A stretch of 64,000 nt of DNA. Source: Rhizobium jaguaris. GTDB taxonomy: Bacteria > Pseudomonadota > Alphaproteobacteria > Rhizobiales > Rhizobiaceae. Each line of letters opens with the position of its first letter. Position 1 is the stretch's first letter. The stretch spans positions 620,001-684,000 of the forward strand of contig NZ_CP032695.1 in NCBI RefSeq assembly GCF_003627755.1, read 5' to 3'. Shown one piece after another: positions 29,812 through 38,499 of the stretch. A model generated the notes under the pieces. That model was not told the origin of the DNA. It worked only from the letters and a program-made list of their open reading frames with translations, and did no database searches. Both the position numbers and the translations under genes were made by a program.

Positions 29812-30366
29812 GGTCCCGACGGGCGAAAACTGAAAGGTCGAGTTTGACGCCTGATGGTATCATCAGAGCGCGATCTCGTGGCGTCAATCCTCAAGGCAAG
29901 CAGGCTGAATTGAATGGCAAGGTCACGACCAATCTGAAGGCCGGCCGGCAGATTCTGCGCGCCGATCGCGAGCATCGGCAATCCTCAGCCATCATAAAGT
30001 TGCCCTCCGTCCGGGGGCAGACGGAGGGCACGGAGCATCGACTCCATTGCGCGTTATATAGGGTAGGGGGCACCTTAACGCATGAATATATTACCGTTTT
30101 CGTAAATACTTTCATAGAGAAATATTTGGCTAGGTTTGATTAATTCATTCGGTCTTGGAAAGATTACTAGGATTGGGGGAGATGTTCTGGTTTTTCATGA
30201 TCGATTTGAGTATTTTGCCTTCCGCGGGCGCGATACTTCTAGCGACGGGGTACCGCGTGAGTGCCGGGAGCGTACGGTTCCGCCCGAGGCATGACACCAG
30301 ATTCGGCCGCAGCAGCCTCCTTGCCGTTCGGATCGGCACCTGGCTCCAGCGTCGATCCATAGAGAC
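29812..30366. other. AT-rich intergenic stretch with hairpin at 30002-30029
   Basis: A 550-bp gap. A perfect 10-bp stem (GCCCTCCGTC / GACGGAGGGC, loop 8) sits at 30002-30029 without a T-run. Beyond it the DNA becomes AT-rich (30055-30170). No gene was supported on either strand; several short frames overlap but lack ribosome sites. Confidence 0.4.
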
Positions 30367-30573
30367 CTACGGACGATGGTCCGGTCCGCGCCGGATCCCG
30401 AACCACCGCCACACGGTCGGTCCGTAGATCATCGCAGCGATAAAGCTCGCCAGCATCACGAGCGCGATGCCGAGCTGCACGACGTCGTAACGCAGCGTGC
30501 CTTCGGCAACGAACCAGCCCGCAATAATTCCTGCCACTGCGAACGGCAGGCGGGCGAGAATTGGGAACCACAT
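30367..30573 (-). CDS. small two-helix membrane protein
   Basis: A 68-residue protein with two hydrophobic helices (ARLPFAVAGIIAGWFVAEG and LGIALVMLASFIAAMIYG) and a basic tail (RWFGIRRG). ATG 30573 has a consensus GGAGG five bases upstream; ATG 30585 in the same frame lacks one. No family recognised. It lies downstream of the MscS gene on the same strand, but 140 bp separate them. Confidence 0.6.
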   Translation of the reverse strand: MWFPILARLPFAVAGIIAGWFVAEGTLRYDVVQLGIALVMLASFIAAMIYGPTVWRWFGIRRGPDHRP

Positions 30574-30712
30574 AGCGACCTCCATAGACTAGAGAAGCAA
30601 CAACCGCTTCACAATCGGTCCGGACTGAGCGTGCGAGGTACAAGACGCGACTACTACTAATAGCGGAAGGAGCGCAGGTAAGAGAGCCTGCCCGGTGTCG
30701 ACGATTGCCATG

Positions 30713-32689
30713 TCAGCCCTCCGATGCGGCGGCCTTCGCCTGCTCCGCCTTGATCGCGGTGGCGGTGGCTGAGGCGGCGGCAGCGGCGGCGGCCTTCTCC
30801 TCGCCGCCGACCTGAACGGTTGGCGTCGCGAATTCGATTCCGTTCGCCATGAAGACGTCGCGGATCATGGTGTAGGCGCGGCGGCGGATTACGGACTGAT
30901 GTCCAGGAGCGGTGGTGAATGCGAAGCTTATTTCCATCCCGAAATCGCCGATCTGTTCGACCCCCTTCATCTTCACCGTCTCGATGATGAAGGGTGCGAG
31001 TTCTTCATCGGCCAGCAATTCGGCGCCGACGCCTTTCACCAGCCTCTTCACTTTGGCGACGTCGGTGTTAAAGGGCACGCGGAGCATGAACTTGTCGATG
31101 ACCCAGTCTCTGCTCATATTCTGGACCGCGCCGAGGGAGCCGAAAGGCACAGTGAAGATCGGACCGCGATGGTGGCGTAATCTGACTGAGCGGAGGCTAA
31201 AGGACTCGACAGTGCCCTTGTAGCTGCCGCTTTGTATGTATTCGCCGACCCGGAAAGCATCGTCCAACATGTAGAAGATGCCACTTATGACGTCCTTGAC
31301 GAGCGTCTGTGATCCGAAACCCAGGGCCACGCCGAACACGCCGGCTCCAGCAATCAGCGGACCGATCTGAACGCCCAATTGGGCAAGGACCGTGAGTACT
31401 GCCGCCGCCAGTACGAAAACCGCAAGCGCATTTTTGAAGATCGGCAGGAGAGTAGCAATGCGGTGCTCGCTCGCGGCCTCACCGCCATGAGCGGAGGGAT
31501 CGGCGGAAAATGTCTGGAGCTTATCGTCTATGAAGGCCCTGGTGATATGCCAAATGAGATCGGCGACCAGAAGAATGACGACGCTCTTTAAAAGGCCGTA
31601 GACGATGGCAGCTATCGTGGGGTCCTGATGTGCAACTGAGCTGGGATTGAACTGCCAGACAACCGCCAGCCACCCCACCGCTAACGCGACAACAACTGCG
31701 CGGCTGCCGCGGACCAGGAAAATGCTCCGGACGCGGTTCTGGCGGGAGCCGTCTTCGGAGGAAATCGCTCCTTCGATCGATCGCCCGACGGCCTTCAAGA
31801 TACCGGGCAAAGTGAGCGCATAGAGTCCAATCCAAAACAGGCCCTTGAGATTAAGACACCAAAGCACCCAGATACCGACGAGACAGAGGCTCAGGGCGCC
31901 TTTGATGACGCGGGATTTCGTGGAAGTCCGCCAAACGGCTTCCACTCCGATCAGCAGGAGCACTACGGAAAAGCAATAGGAGATCGCCATCGAGACGGTA
32001 GGATCGACACCTAGCGGCTCGCCAAGGCTTCTGATGGCCAGGGCGAATACGAGAATGCCCAAGAAGAGACGTGCGCGTCGGAGCAGTCGATCGCTCTCGA
32101 CGCCGAACGCTGCAAGCACGGATAGAAAGCGATAGGCCACGAAGGCGATTAGGAATGTGAGCAGCGCGATGCGTGCCAGCGGCGGCCAATCGAAGGCAAA
32201 GAAGATCACAGCGATGACAAAAGCAAAGACAACCACGGGAAGCAGCTTGGCTCCGGCGGCGGCGATGGCGCCGGGCGCTTTGGCGAACCGAACCGCACGG
32301 ATCCGCAGGAATAGCTGCTCCGCTGCGGCGCCGACGGCGACCAGAACCGCGAAGATGGCCATAACCGGAGCGTAACCGTGGGATATAGCGTCGGACCTCG
32401 TTCGCGCGGACGCGGCCGCAATCTCGGAGGGTATGCGGGGGAGCGCAGATATGACGGTATGAATGCGGTCGCGGGTCTGGTTGTCCCAATTTTCCAGATC
32501 CGATTTGGCCGCTGCGGACGGGGGCATTGTTTCGCTCTTCGGCTTTTGGCTTTCCAGCCATGCCCTAACATCCGGGTCCTGCAGAAGGCGCACCAGATCA
32601 TCGATCTTCGGTTGAGCGGAGGGTGTGGTCTGTGCATGCGCCGCTATCGAGAAAAGTAAAACGAAAAGGACCGTTGCCACCCATCTCAT
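30713..32689 (-). CDS. MscS-family mechanosensitive channel
   Basis: The 658-residue protein has a signal peptide (VLFVLLFSIAAHAQ), a periplasmic coiled segment, about nine or ten TM helices and a C-terminal MscS core. The pore helix is AGVFGVALGFGSQTLVKDV, followed by the beta domain (GEYIQSGSYKGTVESFSLRS) and an Ala/Lys-rich tail. It is larger than E. coli MscS and closer in layout to MscM/YbdG-like proteins. It releases solutes when membrane tension rises. ATG 32689 follows AAGGGGACG. A copy of the island's 17-bp element lies 61 bp upstream. Confidence 0.93.
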   Translation of the reverse strand: MRWVATVLFVLLFSIAAHAQTTPSAQPKIDDLVRLLQDPDVRAWLESQKPKSETMPPSAAAKSDLENWDNQTRDRIHTVISALPRIPSEIAAASARTRSDAISHGYAPVMAIFAVLVAVGAAAEQLFLRIRAVRFAKAPGAIAAAGAKLLPVVVFAFVIAVIFFAFDWPPLARIALLTFLIAFVAYRFLSVLAAFGVESDRLLRRARLFLGILVFALAIRSLGEPLGVDPTVSMAISYCFSVVLLLIGVEAVWRTSTKSRVIKGALSLCLVGIWVLWCLNLKGLFWIGLYALTLPGILKAVGRSIEGAISSEDGSRQNRVRSIFLVRGSRAVVVALAVGWLAVVWQFNPSSVAHQDPTIAAIVYGLLKSVVILLVADLIWHITRAFIDDKLQTFSADPSAHGGEAASEHRIATLLPIFKNALAVFVLAAAVLTVLAQLGVQIGPLIAGAGVFGVALGFGSQTLVKDVISGIFYMLDDAFRVGEYIQSGSYKGTVESFSLRSVRLRHHRGPIFTVPFGSLGAVQNMSRDWVIDKFMLRVPFNTDVAKVKRLVKGVGAELLADEELAPFIIETVKMKGVEQIGDFGMEISFAFTTAPGHQSVIRRRAYTMIRDVFMANGIEFATPTVQVGGEEKAAAAAAASATATAIKAEQAKAAASEG

Positions 32690-32750
32690 GTTTCGTCCCC
32701 TTCTCTGCCGCTTCCGACGGAAACGAGATCACGAATTCTTCCGTTACGCC

Positions 32751-32768
32751 AGTACGCTACGGTAAATT
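32751..32768 (-). promoter_or_regulatory. 17-bp island element, copy 1 (mscS side)
   Basis: Plus strand AGTACGCTACGGTAAATT; toward mscS it reads TTTACCGTAGCGTACT. It is 61 bp before the start codon. It is the most divergent of the six copies. Confidence 0.6.
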
Positions 32769-32807
32769 CGGGCGTAACATTCAGCCGATCGAGGACGATC
32801 ATGGGCG

Positions 32808-32824
32808 TTTACTGTAACGTACTT
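32808..32824 (+). promoter_or_regulatory. 17-bp island element, copy 2 (32887 gene side)
   Basis: TTTACTGTAACGTACTT reads toward the gene at 32887, 62 bp before its ATG. It is inverted relative to copy 1, so each divergent gene has its own correctly oriented copy. Confidence 0.65.
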
Positions 32825-32886
32825 ACGGAAATCGCGAGACCGCATAGGATGTCTTCCTTGAACTCGAATGGAGGGCAGAACGGTCT

Positions 32887-33180
32887 ATGGGCACGGGTAG
32901 CACGAACCCGCAGGAAGGGGCCGCCCGGCGGGGACTTTGGAGGCTGATGCTAAAGCTGCCGGCGATGCGTGGCCGCCTTCAGATTCTTGGCGCCAAATCT
33001 TCCGCGCTTCAGGATCTGTTTGAAGCCTACGAGGACGCAAGCGTGACACTGGAGCGCCTGCTCAAGGAGAAAGGCGGCAACGCCCGTCCGATGATCCTCG
33101 AATATGAGACGATCTGCAGGGAGGTCGAAAACGAAGTCATCGAATATTGTCTCGAACATAGCCCGGACGTACCAAAATAA
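32887..33180 (+). CDS. conserved-looking small protein of unknown function
   Basis: A 97-residue, probably cytoplasmic, helical protein with a basic N-terminus (LWRLMLKLPAMRGRL) and an acidic C-terminal half (YETICREVENEVIEYCLE). No family recognised. GGAGGG lies 12 bases upstream of ATG 32887. It is supported by codon-consistent composition and by its own copy of the 17-bp island element, opposite the MscS gene. Confidence 0.65.
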   Translation: MGTGSTNPQEGAARRGLWRLMLKLPAMRGRLQILGAKSSALQDLFEAYEDASVTLERLLKEKGGNARPMILEYETICREVENEVIEYCLEHSPDVPK

Positions 33181-33303
33181 GGCGGAGAGGCGACCGAAAA
33201 AGATCACGTTTCGGTTTTGTTGGCATCTTGTCTTGCAACCGCTCGTCATCTGAGCAATATATTCATTTGTTCTGATGGACTTGGACCAAGCGTAGCGGGG
33301 GCT

Positions 33304-35058
33304 ATGATGCGCGCTGAGGAACATGGTACGAGGGACTGCGAGGTCAAGGAAACCGAGGCGCGCGCTGAAGTCGAGCGGCTTCTTTCTGACACCAGATTCC
33401 ACGCAACGGAGCGCCAGTGCGCCATACTGCGCTACCTCGCCGAGCGGCATTTCGATGGACATGACGATGGCGTCAAGGCCTACTCGATCGCGATAGACGT
33501 GCTTGGCAGATCAAGCAGCTTCGAGCCCTCTCTCGACCCCATCGTGCGGATAGAAGTCAGTCGCCTGCGGTCTGCGGTCGCGAACTATTATGAAGCTTTC
33601 CGACAGCCGGGTTGGGTTTCGATCGACCTGCCAAAGGGGAAGTACGTCGTCGTGTTCTCGAAGGCGGCGGCGGATGAGCCTGCGGAGAGCGGGGCGGCCG
33701 TGGGACACGGCGGGCAGGAAGCAGAGAGAGCATATTCTGTGACGCCGACAGAAACGGCAACGCCGGCGGTGGGCCCCGCCGCACGATCGAAAAAATGGAT
33801 TATCCCGTTGTCATCCGCGGCAATGCTTTGCGTGGCGTTGTCGGCCGCGACTGCCGTGTGGCTCTACACCCGTCCCGTGTTTACCACGAAGCCAGCGGTC
33901 TCGGTCATCATCTCGGCGGCCGATCAGCGGTTAGAGGGGGAGGCGACCCTGACACGCGACATGCTGATCACGGCGCTGACCCAGTTCCAGACTCTGACGG
34001 TGACATCGGAGGACGGCGCCACCGGATCGGTAACACCCGCGTCGCGTGATCAACCAGGGCGGTCGTACCGCATAGACATGAAGTATTACGGTGAAGATGG
34101 CGACCGAAGCGTGTGGTGGCAGATCGTCGACTCGGGATCCGGAGACCTTCTGAAGGCCGGGCTCGAGAAGGTCGAAGGAGATGGGAAGAGCCCGCAGGCG
34201 GTAAGCGGCGAGCTAATCGCGGCATTGTCGCGGCGGTTCGCCACGACCCGCGGCGTGATCAACAGCATCGAGATCCACCAGAATGCGATCGGAGCGCTTG
34301 GAAATGCCTGCATCTTGAGAGCGGAATACGAACTCGACGACGGCAGCCCCTCGGACATCGCAGGAACCTCCGGCTGTCTCGAACAAATGGTGGCAGCGCA
34401 GCCGTCCAATGCCGATGCCGCCGCAACGCTGTCGCGCGTGCTCGTCGCGAAGGAGGGGAGCGTTGTTCCGGAAGAGACCGTAGCTCGCGCGCTCACACTC
34501 GCCGATCGCGCCGTGTCGCTTGCACCGCTCTCGGACCGCGCGCAGATCGCGGTCATGATGGCGCAGTTCCACGCGGGACGCATCCAGACTGCGATAAGCG
34601 CCGGAAACCATGCGTTGGCTCTCAATCCCAACAATCCCGACGCCGCAGCCAAGCTCGGGATGATCCTCTTCGCGGCCGGTTACTGGCAGGCGGCCGCCGC
34701 GATGGCGGAAGGGTCTGCAAAGTCGGTGGATGTCGTTCCGCACGATGCCCTGCTCGTGCTTGCATTGGATGCCTATCGAAGAGGTAATTGGTCGGAAGCC
34801 TCGCTGCTTGCCGAGCAGGTAAACTGCAGCGATTTCGTTGTCAGAGCGCTTCGGGCCGCGTCGCTCGGCCAGCTGGGATCGGATGCGGCGGCACAACGGC
34901 TGGCGCAGCTCCGCAGCCAGAATCCAGATTTCGAAACGCGCTTTCGCAGCCTGATCGCAGGCAGGCGCTACCAGCAGGCATTGGTTGCCTCCATGGAGGA
35001 GGGGTTACGGAAGGCTGGCGCTCACCTGAGCTCCGAAGGCTTGGCGAGCGCATTCTGA
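33304..35058 (+). CDS. membrane regulator with N-terminal winged-helix-like domain and TPR region
   Basis: The 584-residue protein has an N-terminal ~110 residues (VERLLSDTRF ... ILRYLAERHFDG, then PSLDPIVRIEVSRLRSAVANYY and LPKGKYVVVF) like the winged-helix domain seen in rhizobial membrane TPR and adenylate-cyclase-like proteins. One TM helix follows (AAMLCVALSAATAVWLY). The C-terminal half has a domain resembling the beta-rich part of that family, then TPR-like helices (ALALNPNNPDAAAKLGMILF). This suggests one-component signalling across the membrane. ATG 33304 is used; ATG 33307 follows it directly. The ligand is unknown. Confidence 0.75.
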   Translation: MMRAEEHGTRDCEVKETEARAEVERLLSDTRFHATERQCAILRYLAERHFDGHDDGVKAYSIAIDVLGRSSSFEPSLDPIVRIEVSRLRSAVANYYEAFRQPGWVSIDLPKGKYVVVFSKAAADEPAESGAAVGHGGQEAERAYSVTPTETATPAVGPAARSKKWIIPLSSAAMLCVALSAATAVWLYTRPVFTTKPAVSVIISAADQRLEGEATLTRDMLITALTQFQTLTVTSEDGATGSVTPASRDQPGRSYRIDMKYYGEDGDRSVWWQIVDSGSGDLLKAGLEKVEGDGKSPQAVSGELIAALSRRFATTRGVINSIEIHQNAIGALGNACILRAEYELDDGSPSDIAGTSGCLEQMVAAQPSNADAAATLSRVLVAKEGSVVPEETVARALTLADRAVSLAPLSDRAQIAVMMAQFHAGRIQTAISAGNHALALNPNNPDAAAKLGMILFAAGYWQAAAAMAEGSAKSVDVVPHDALLVLALDAYRRGNWSEASLLAEQVNCSDFVVRALRAASLGQLGSDAAAQRLAQLRSQNPDFETRFRSLIAGRRYQQALVASMEEGLRKAGAHLSSEGLASAF

Positions 35059-35081
35059 AACGTCAACGCCGACCCTGCGGG

Positions 35082-36095
35082 TTACTCCCACCCGAAGATC
35101 TTTCGCCAGTCAGCCTTCATATCGACGACCAGCCAGTTCCGCCGTTCGGCTTCGTCCAAGGCCTTGTCCAGTTTGCCGAATGACGATTGCCGGTCGTAGG
35201 CATATTCGCGCTCGGCATCGGTATGATGGATCAGCATGGCGAAGCCGGGTCCCTTGGCCGCGGTCACCCAGCGCAGCATTTCGTAGTCGCCGTCCGAATT
35301 GCCGGCCACGAAAATCGGCTTTCTGCCAATAAACTGGTTGATGCCGACTGGTTTTCCTGGGCCGTCGTCCACGAAATCGATCTTCGGCAGCCGCCTGAGA
35401 ACTGGAACGTCGTCAACCAGGGCGTATTCCGTGGTGATCGTGCTGCCCACGACCTGTTCCGGTGGAATGCCATAGATCTTTTCCGTTATCGGACGCATGA
35501 ACTCTACGCCGCCGCCGGAGACGATGTAGGTCTTGAAGCCGTTAGCGCGCAGATAGTCGAGAAGCTCTCGCATCGGCACGTAGGTCATCTCCGTGTAGAG
35601 CTTCCCCGTCTTCGGATGCTTCGCGGTCGCAAACCAATCAGTGACGATCTTGGAAAATTGGTCGGTGGTCATGCCGGCATGCGTTGCCATGCCCAACTCG
35701 ACAATACCTTTCTCGCCACTCTTGGCGACGCCCTTCAGGTCTCCGGCAAGGACGGATTTGAATGGTGCCTGCTCTTTCCACTCCGGGTGGTCCGGAGCCA
35801 ATGTCTTGACCCGGTCGAACACAAAGCCGAGCTGGGTGTAGAACGGCTGCTCCACCCAGAGCGTACCGTCATTGTCGAAGACGGCGATGCGGTCCTCGGG
35901 GGCAACATAGCCTTCTCCGCCCTGCGTCGTGGTTGCTTTGACGAAGTCCATGATCCGGGTTTTCGCGGCCGTATCGTTCCAAGACGGCAGCGCTTCCTGT
36001 GCTAGCCCCGGAGATAATGCGCCTGCGATCAGCATGACCAGTGCGACGAGCAGCGATGCAAAGATCGCGTCGGAAGCCTTCAAGCGGTTTCTCAT
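35082..36095 (-). CDS. exported HAD-family phosphatase
   Basis: The 337-residue haloacid-dehalogenase-superfamily protein has a signal peptide (LLVALVMLIAGALSPGLAQ). Motif I is AVFDNDGTLW, motif II YIVSGGG, and motif III/IV is NSDGDYEML with upstream basic residues; all catalytic acids are present. Probable phosphomonoesterase in the periplasm; the substrate is unknown. ATG 36095 follows GAGGAG. Only 13 bp separate it from the upstream FGE gene on the same strand, so they form one operon. An internally deleted relative lies after the first sulfatase. Confidence 0.88.
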   Translation of the reverse strand: MRNRLKASDAIFASLLVALVMLIAGALSPGLAQEALPSWNDTAAKTRIMDFVKATTTQGGEGYVAPEDRIAVFDNDGTLWVEQPFYTQLGFVFDRVKTLAPDHPEWKEQAPFKSVLAGDLKGVAKSGEKGIVELGMATHAGMTTDQFSKIVTDWFATAKHPKTGKLYTEMTYVPMRELLDYLRANGFKTYIVSGGGVEFMRPITEKIYGIPPEQVVGSTITTEYALVDDVPVLRRLPKIDFVDDGPGKPVGINQFIGRKPIFVAGNSDGDYEMLRWVTAAKGPGFAMLIHHTDAEREYAYDRQSSFGKLDKALDEAERRNWLVVDMKADWRKIFGWE

Positions 36096-36108
36096 CGGAA
36101 CTCTCCTC

Positions 36109-37068
36109 TTAAGCGAGAACTCTTTTCACGCATCGGAAGCCGACATGGCTCGTCGAGGTATCCTCAGGCTCGGCATGGCGGGCGGCAGGTCGGTACCGGC
36201 GGCAGTAATTCGGCGCGCAGAGGTGCGACCCACCCTTCAGCACGCGGCGCGGTATCCGTATTTGCGGTTGCCTGGGATCGTAGCTCTGTTCGATATCGCC
36301 GCCGCGCGGATTTCTCGGGATGCAGCAGGATTTGGCGGCTGGCTCCGGATGCCGTGTCGACCAGTAATCTGACGTCCACTCCCAGACATTGCCGATCATG
36401 TCGTAAAGGCCGTGGCCGTTCGGCGGAAAAGATCGGACAGGCGAAGTGCGTTCGCGGCCTTTCGGCTTGGTGGAGTGCGTTGGGAAGGTGCCAGCCCAGG
36501 TGTTGGCCATGGCGACGCCACCCGGCATCAGCTCATCGCCCCACGCATATTCGGTATCATCCGATCCACCGCGAGCGGCCAGCTCCCATTCGGCCTCTGT
36601 GGGCAGATCGAGCCCAGCCCATTCCGCGTAGGTTTTTGCGTCGGTATAAGCGATATGGACGACGGGATGATCAAGCTTACCTCGAAGATCGCTCAACCCT
36701 CCGAGCGGCCGCCGCCAGTTTGCTCCGAACTTGAACGTCCACCATTGACCAATATCGGTACCGCTGATGGTCTTCGGCATGGTGAAGACGAGGGATCCAG
36801 CCTTCAGCATCTCCGGCAGTGCGCCCGGATAGTCTTTAGGATCGGGAGTTTTCTCGGCGAACGTGACGTATCCCGTGGCCTTCACGAACTCCATGAACTT
36901 CCGGTTGGTGACAGGCGTGTCGTCGATCCAGAAGCCATCGACCGCGACGGAATGGACGGGAGCCTCTTCCGGATAGTGGTCGTTCGAGCCCATGGCGAAG
37001 GTGCGGCCGGGAATCCAGACCATGCCTTCCGGTGCCTTCGCAGGTTCCCTTTCGAATGGCAATGCCAT
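36109..37068 (-). CDS. formylglycine-generating enzyme (sulfatase modifying factor) homologue
   Basis: The 319-residue protein has the FGE-sulfatase domain: VWIPGRTFAMGSNDHYPEEA, DDTPVTNRKFMEF, LPTEAEWELAARGG and NVWEWTSDYW. The C-terminus has RVLKGGSHLCAPNYCRRYRP, placing Cys284 and Cys289 at the two copper-binding cysteines of true FGE (GGSxxC-x4-C), which most FGE-like proteins without this activity lack. It should convert the sulfatase Cys to formylglycine. No signal peptide is evident. ATG 37068 follows CGGAGG. A 17-bp island element lies 53 bp upstream. Confidence 0.92.
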   Translation of the reverse strand: MALPFEREPAKAPEGMVWIPGRTFAMGSNDHYPEEAPVHSVAVDGFWIDDTPVTNRKFMEFVKATGYVTFAEKTPDPKDYPGALPEMLKAGSLVFTMPKTISGTDIGQWWTFKFGANWRRPLGGLSDLRGKLDHPVVHIAYTDAKTYAEWAGLDLPTEAEWELAARGGSDDTEYAWGDELMPGGVAMANTWAGTFPTHSTKPKGRERTSPVRSFPPNGHGLYDMIGNVWEWTSDYWSTRHPEPAAKSCCIPRNPRGGDIEQSYDPRQPQIRIPRRVLKGGSHLCAPNYCRRYRPAARHAEPEDTSTSHVGFRCVKRVLA

Positions 37069-37121
37069 TACAGCCTCCGAATATCGAAGGCCGTAGTTTC
37101 GCGCCTGGCGGGTGGAAGGGG

Positions 37122-37140
37122 AAGTACGTTACTGTAAATT
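37122..37140 (-). promoter_or_regulatory. 17-bp island element, copy 3 (FGE promoter)
   Basis: Toward the FGE gene it reads AATTTACAGTAACGTACTT, ending 53 bp before the ATG. A GTCAAC-N11-GTTGAC inverted repeat (37146-37168) lies just upstream. TTGACG 18 bp before TACTTC could be a -35/-10 pair overlapping the element. Confidence 0.65.
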
Positions 37141-37209
37141 CCGGCGTCAACGACGTAACGATGTTGACAAGGTTTTCCTGGCAGCCGCCCTTCCATCCGC
37201 CCATTGGGG

Positions 37210-38499
37210 TCAAACTGGATTGATATCCGGCAGGATAGGCTTTGTCCTGGACTTGGTGGATGAACCGCGTATTCCGACAAGGCGGGCAAGACGTTTTCTG
37301 TCGATCTCGACTTCGGCCTTTCCTCGAAACAGCCCTTCCGCAAGGAGGGAAACCTCGCGGGAGAGTTCGGGCGAGTTCTCCGACGAGAGCCAGTCCGCTA
37401 GTGTCCGATGCCCGAGCTTTGCGGACCATGCCTGCAGTCCGGCATAGATCACCATGGGATTGCCCGTCCGGATCGTCTGACGCAACTGTCCAAGCTGGTG
37501 CCGAGCGGAGAGCCGTCGCCTCTGGTCGATCTCAGAAATCCGGTCCGTAAGCCGGAGGGCCACTCGACGTGCAGGCCGAAAGAATATGACAAGCAGCACA
37601 AAGACGGCGACGCATGCGATCATGAGCCAGAGTGGATTTCCCAGCAGCCTGGACTGGTCGTCCTGAAGGTCGGGCGTAGTTACCTGACGCGTCGCGGCTG
37701 CCGCAGCGACTACGACTTTCACCGCAGGTAGCGTTGCCGACCTCCAAGTGTGATCGCTGACATCGAACCAGGGATAGGAGAGGGAGGGGATGTCGAAAAT
37801 CCCCGTGGTCTGCGCGGTATAAACCACGATCTGGATGCGCCGGCTGCCTGTCTCACGATCGGCTTTAATGCCGTCTTCGACCTTCGGCGGCTTTTCATAT
37901 TGCCGCAGATTGGGCGCCGTTCCGACGTCGACAGGCGGGATCATGATCGCCTGTGTATCCTCGGCGAAGACAGTAATGGTTCGGACAAGTGCATCACCCG
38001 CCTTGAGCGTCAACGGGTCCCGGTCGAAAGACTGCATCAGCGTCAACGCGCGCGCGGCAAAGCCCGGCGCCGCAGCCGCTCCATCAGCCGTTGCGGCGAC
38101 CTGGAAGCTCGTGGAAGGCGCATATACTGTCGCCTTCACCGGCCTTCCGTCCTGCGAGTAGCCGAGTTCGATCTCGATCTCCGGCAGGGTGAAGGTTCCG
38201 GCGGTCTCCGGCACGACGGCATAGCGCCGGCTGATCCCGGAATACTGCACGCCATCCACCGTCCGCAGAAGGTTCTGTGCTCGTTCTTCCGGCAACGTCA
38301 CGAGGGCATTCGGGACATTGAAAAGCGGAAATTGCGGTGGCGACGTGAAGAAGTTGGGCACGAAGACGTCAATGGCAATGTGCACCTGCTGGCCGGGGAC
38401 GATCTGTCCGCCACCCTCGACTGCGACCTGCGCGAACGGCTCGGTTGCGACAGCGATGCCGGATGTCGCCAGCCAGAAGAGTACCACCAGCAACCTCAT
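37210..38499 (-). CDS. batD: BatD-like protein
   Basis: The 429-residue protein has a signal peptide (LLVVLFWLATSGIAVA), a beta-rich periplasmic body (about 22-300; VHIAIDVFVPNFF, GTFTLPEIEIELGY), a TM helix (LWLMIACVAVFVLLVIFF) and a cytoplasmic helical tail. This order matches BatD/oxygen-tolerance proteins of MoxR-Bat operons. ATG 38499 (AGAGGAAG upstream) overlaps the preceding VWA gene's stop by ATGA, so it is coupled. It is the last gene of the long operon. Confidence 0.85.
   Translation of the reverse strand: MRLLVVLFWLATSGIAVATEPFAQVAVEGGGQIVPGQQVHIAIDVFVPNFFTSPPQFPLFNVPNALVTLPEERAQNLLRTVDGVQYSGISRRYAVVPETAGTFTLPEIEIELGYSQDGRPVKATVYAPSTSFQVAATADGAAAAPGFAARALTLMQSFDRDPLTLKAGDALVRTITVFAEDTQAIMIPPVDVGTAPNLRQYEKPPKVEDGIKADRETGSRRIQIVVYTAQTTGIFDIPSLSYPWFDVSDHTWRSATLPAVKVVVAAAAATRQVTTPDLQDDQSRLLGNPLWLMIACVAVFVLLVIFFRPARRVALRLTDRISEIDQRRRLSARHQLGQLRQTIRTGNPMVIYAGLQAWSAKLGHRTLADWLSSENSPELSREVSLLAEGLFRGKAEVEIDRKRLARLVGIRGSSTKSRTKPILPDINPV

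Noticed and set aside
30091..30110. TTACCGTTTTCGTAAATACTT, similar to the 17-bp element
   Set aside because: Needs insertions of three and two bases to align and is not positioned before a supported gene; not counted as a copy.
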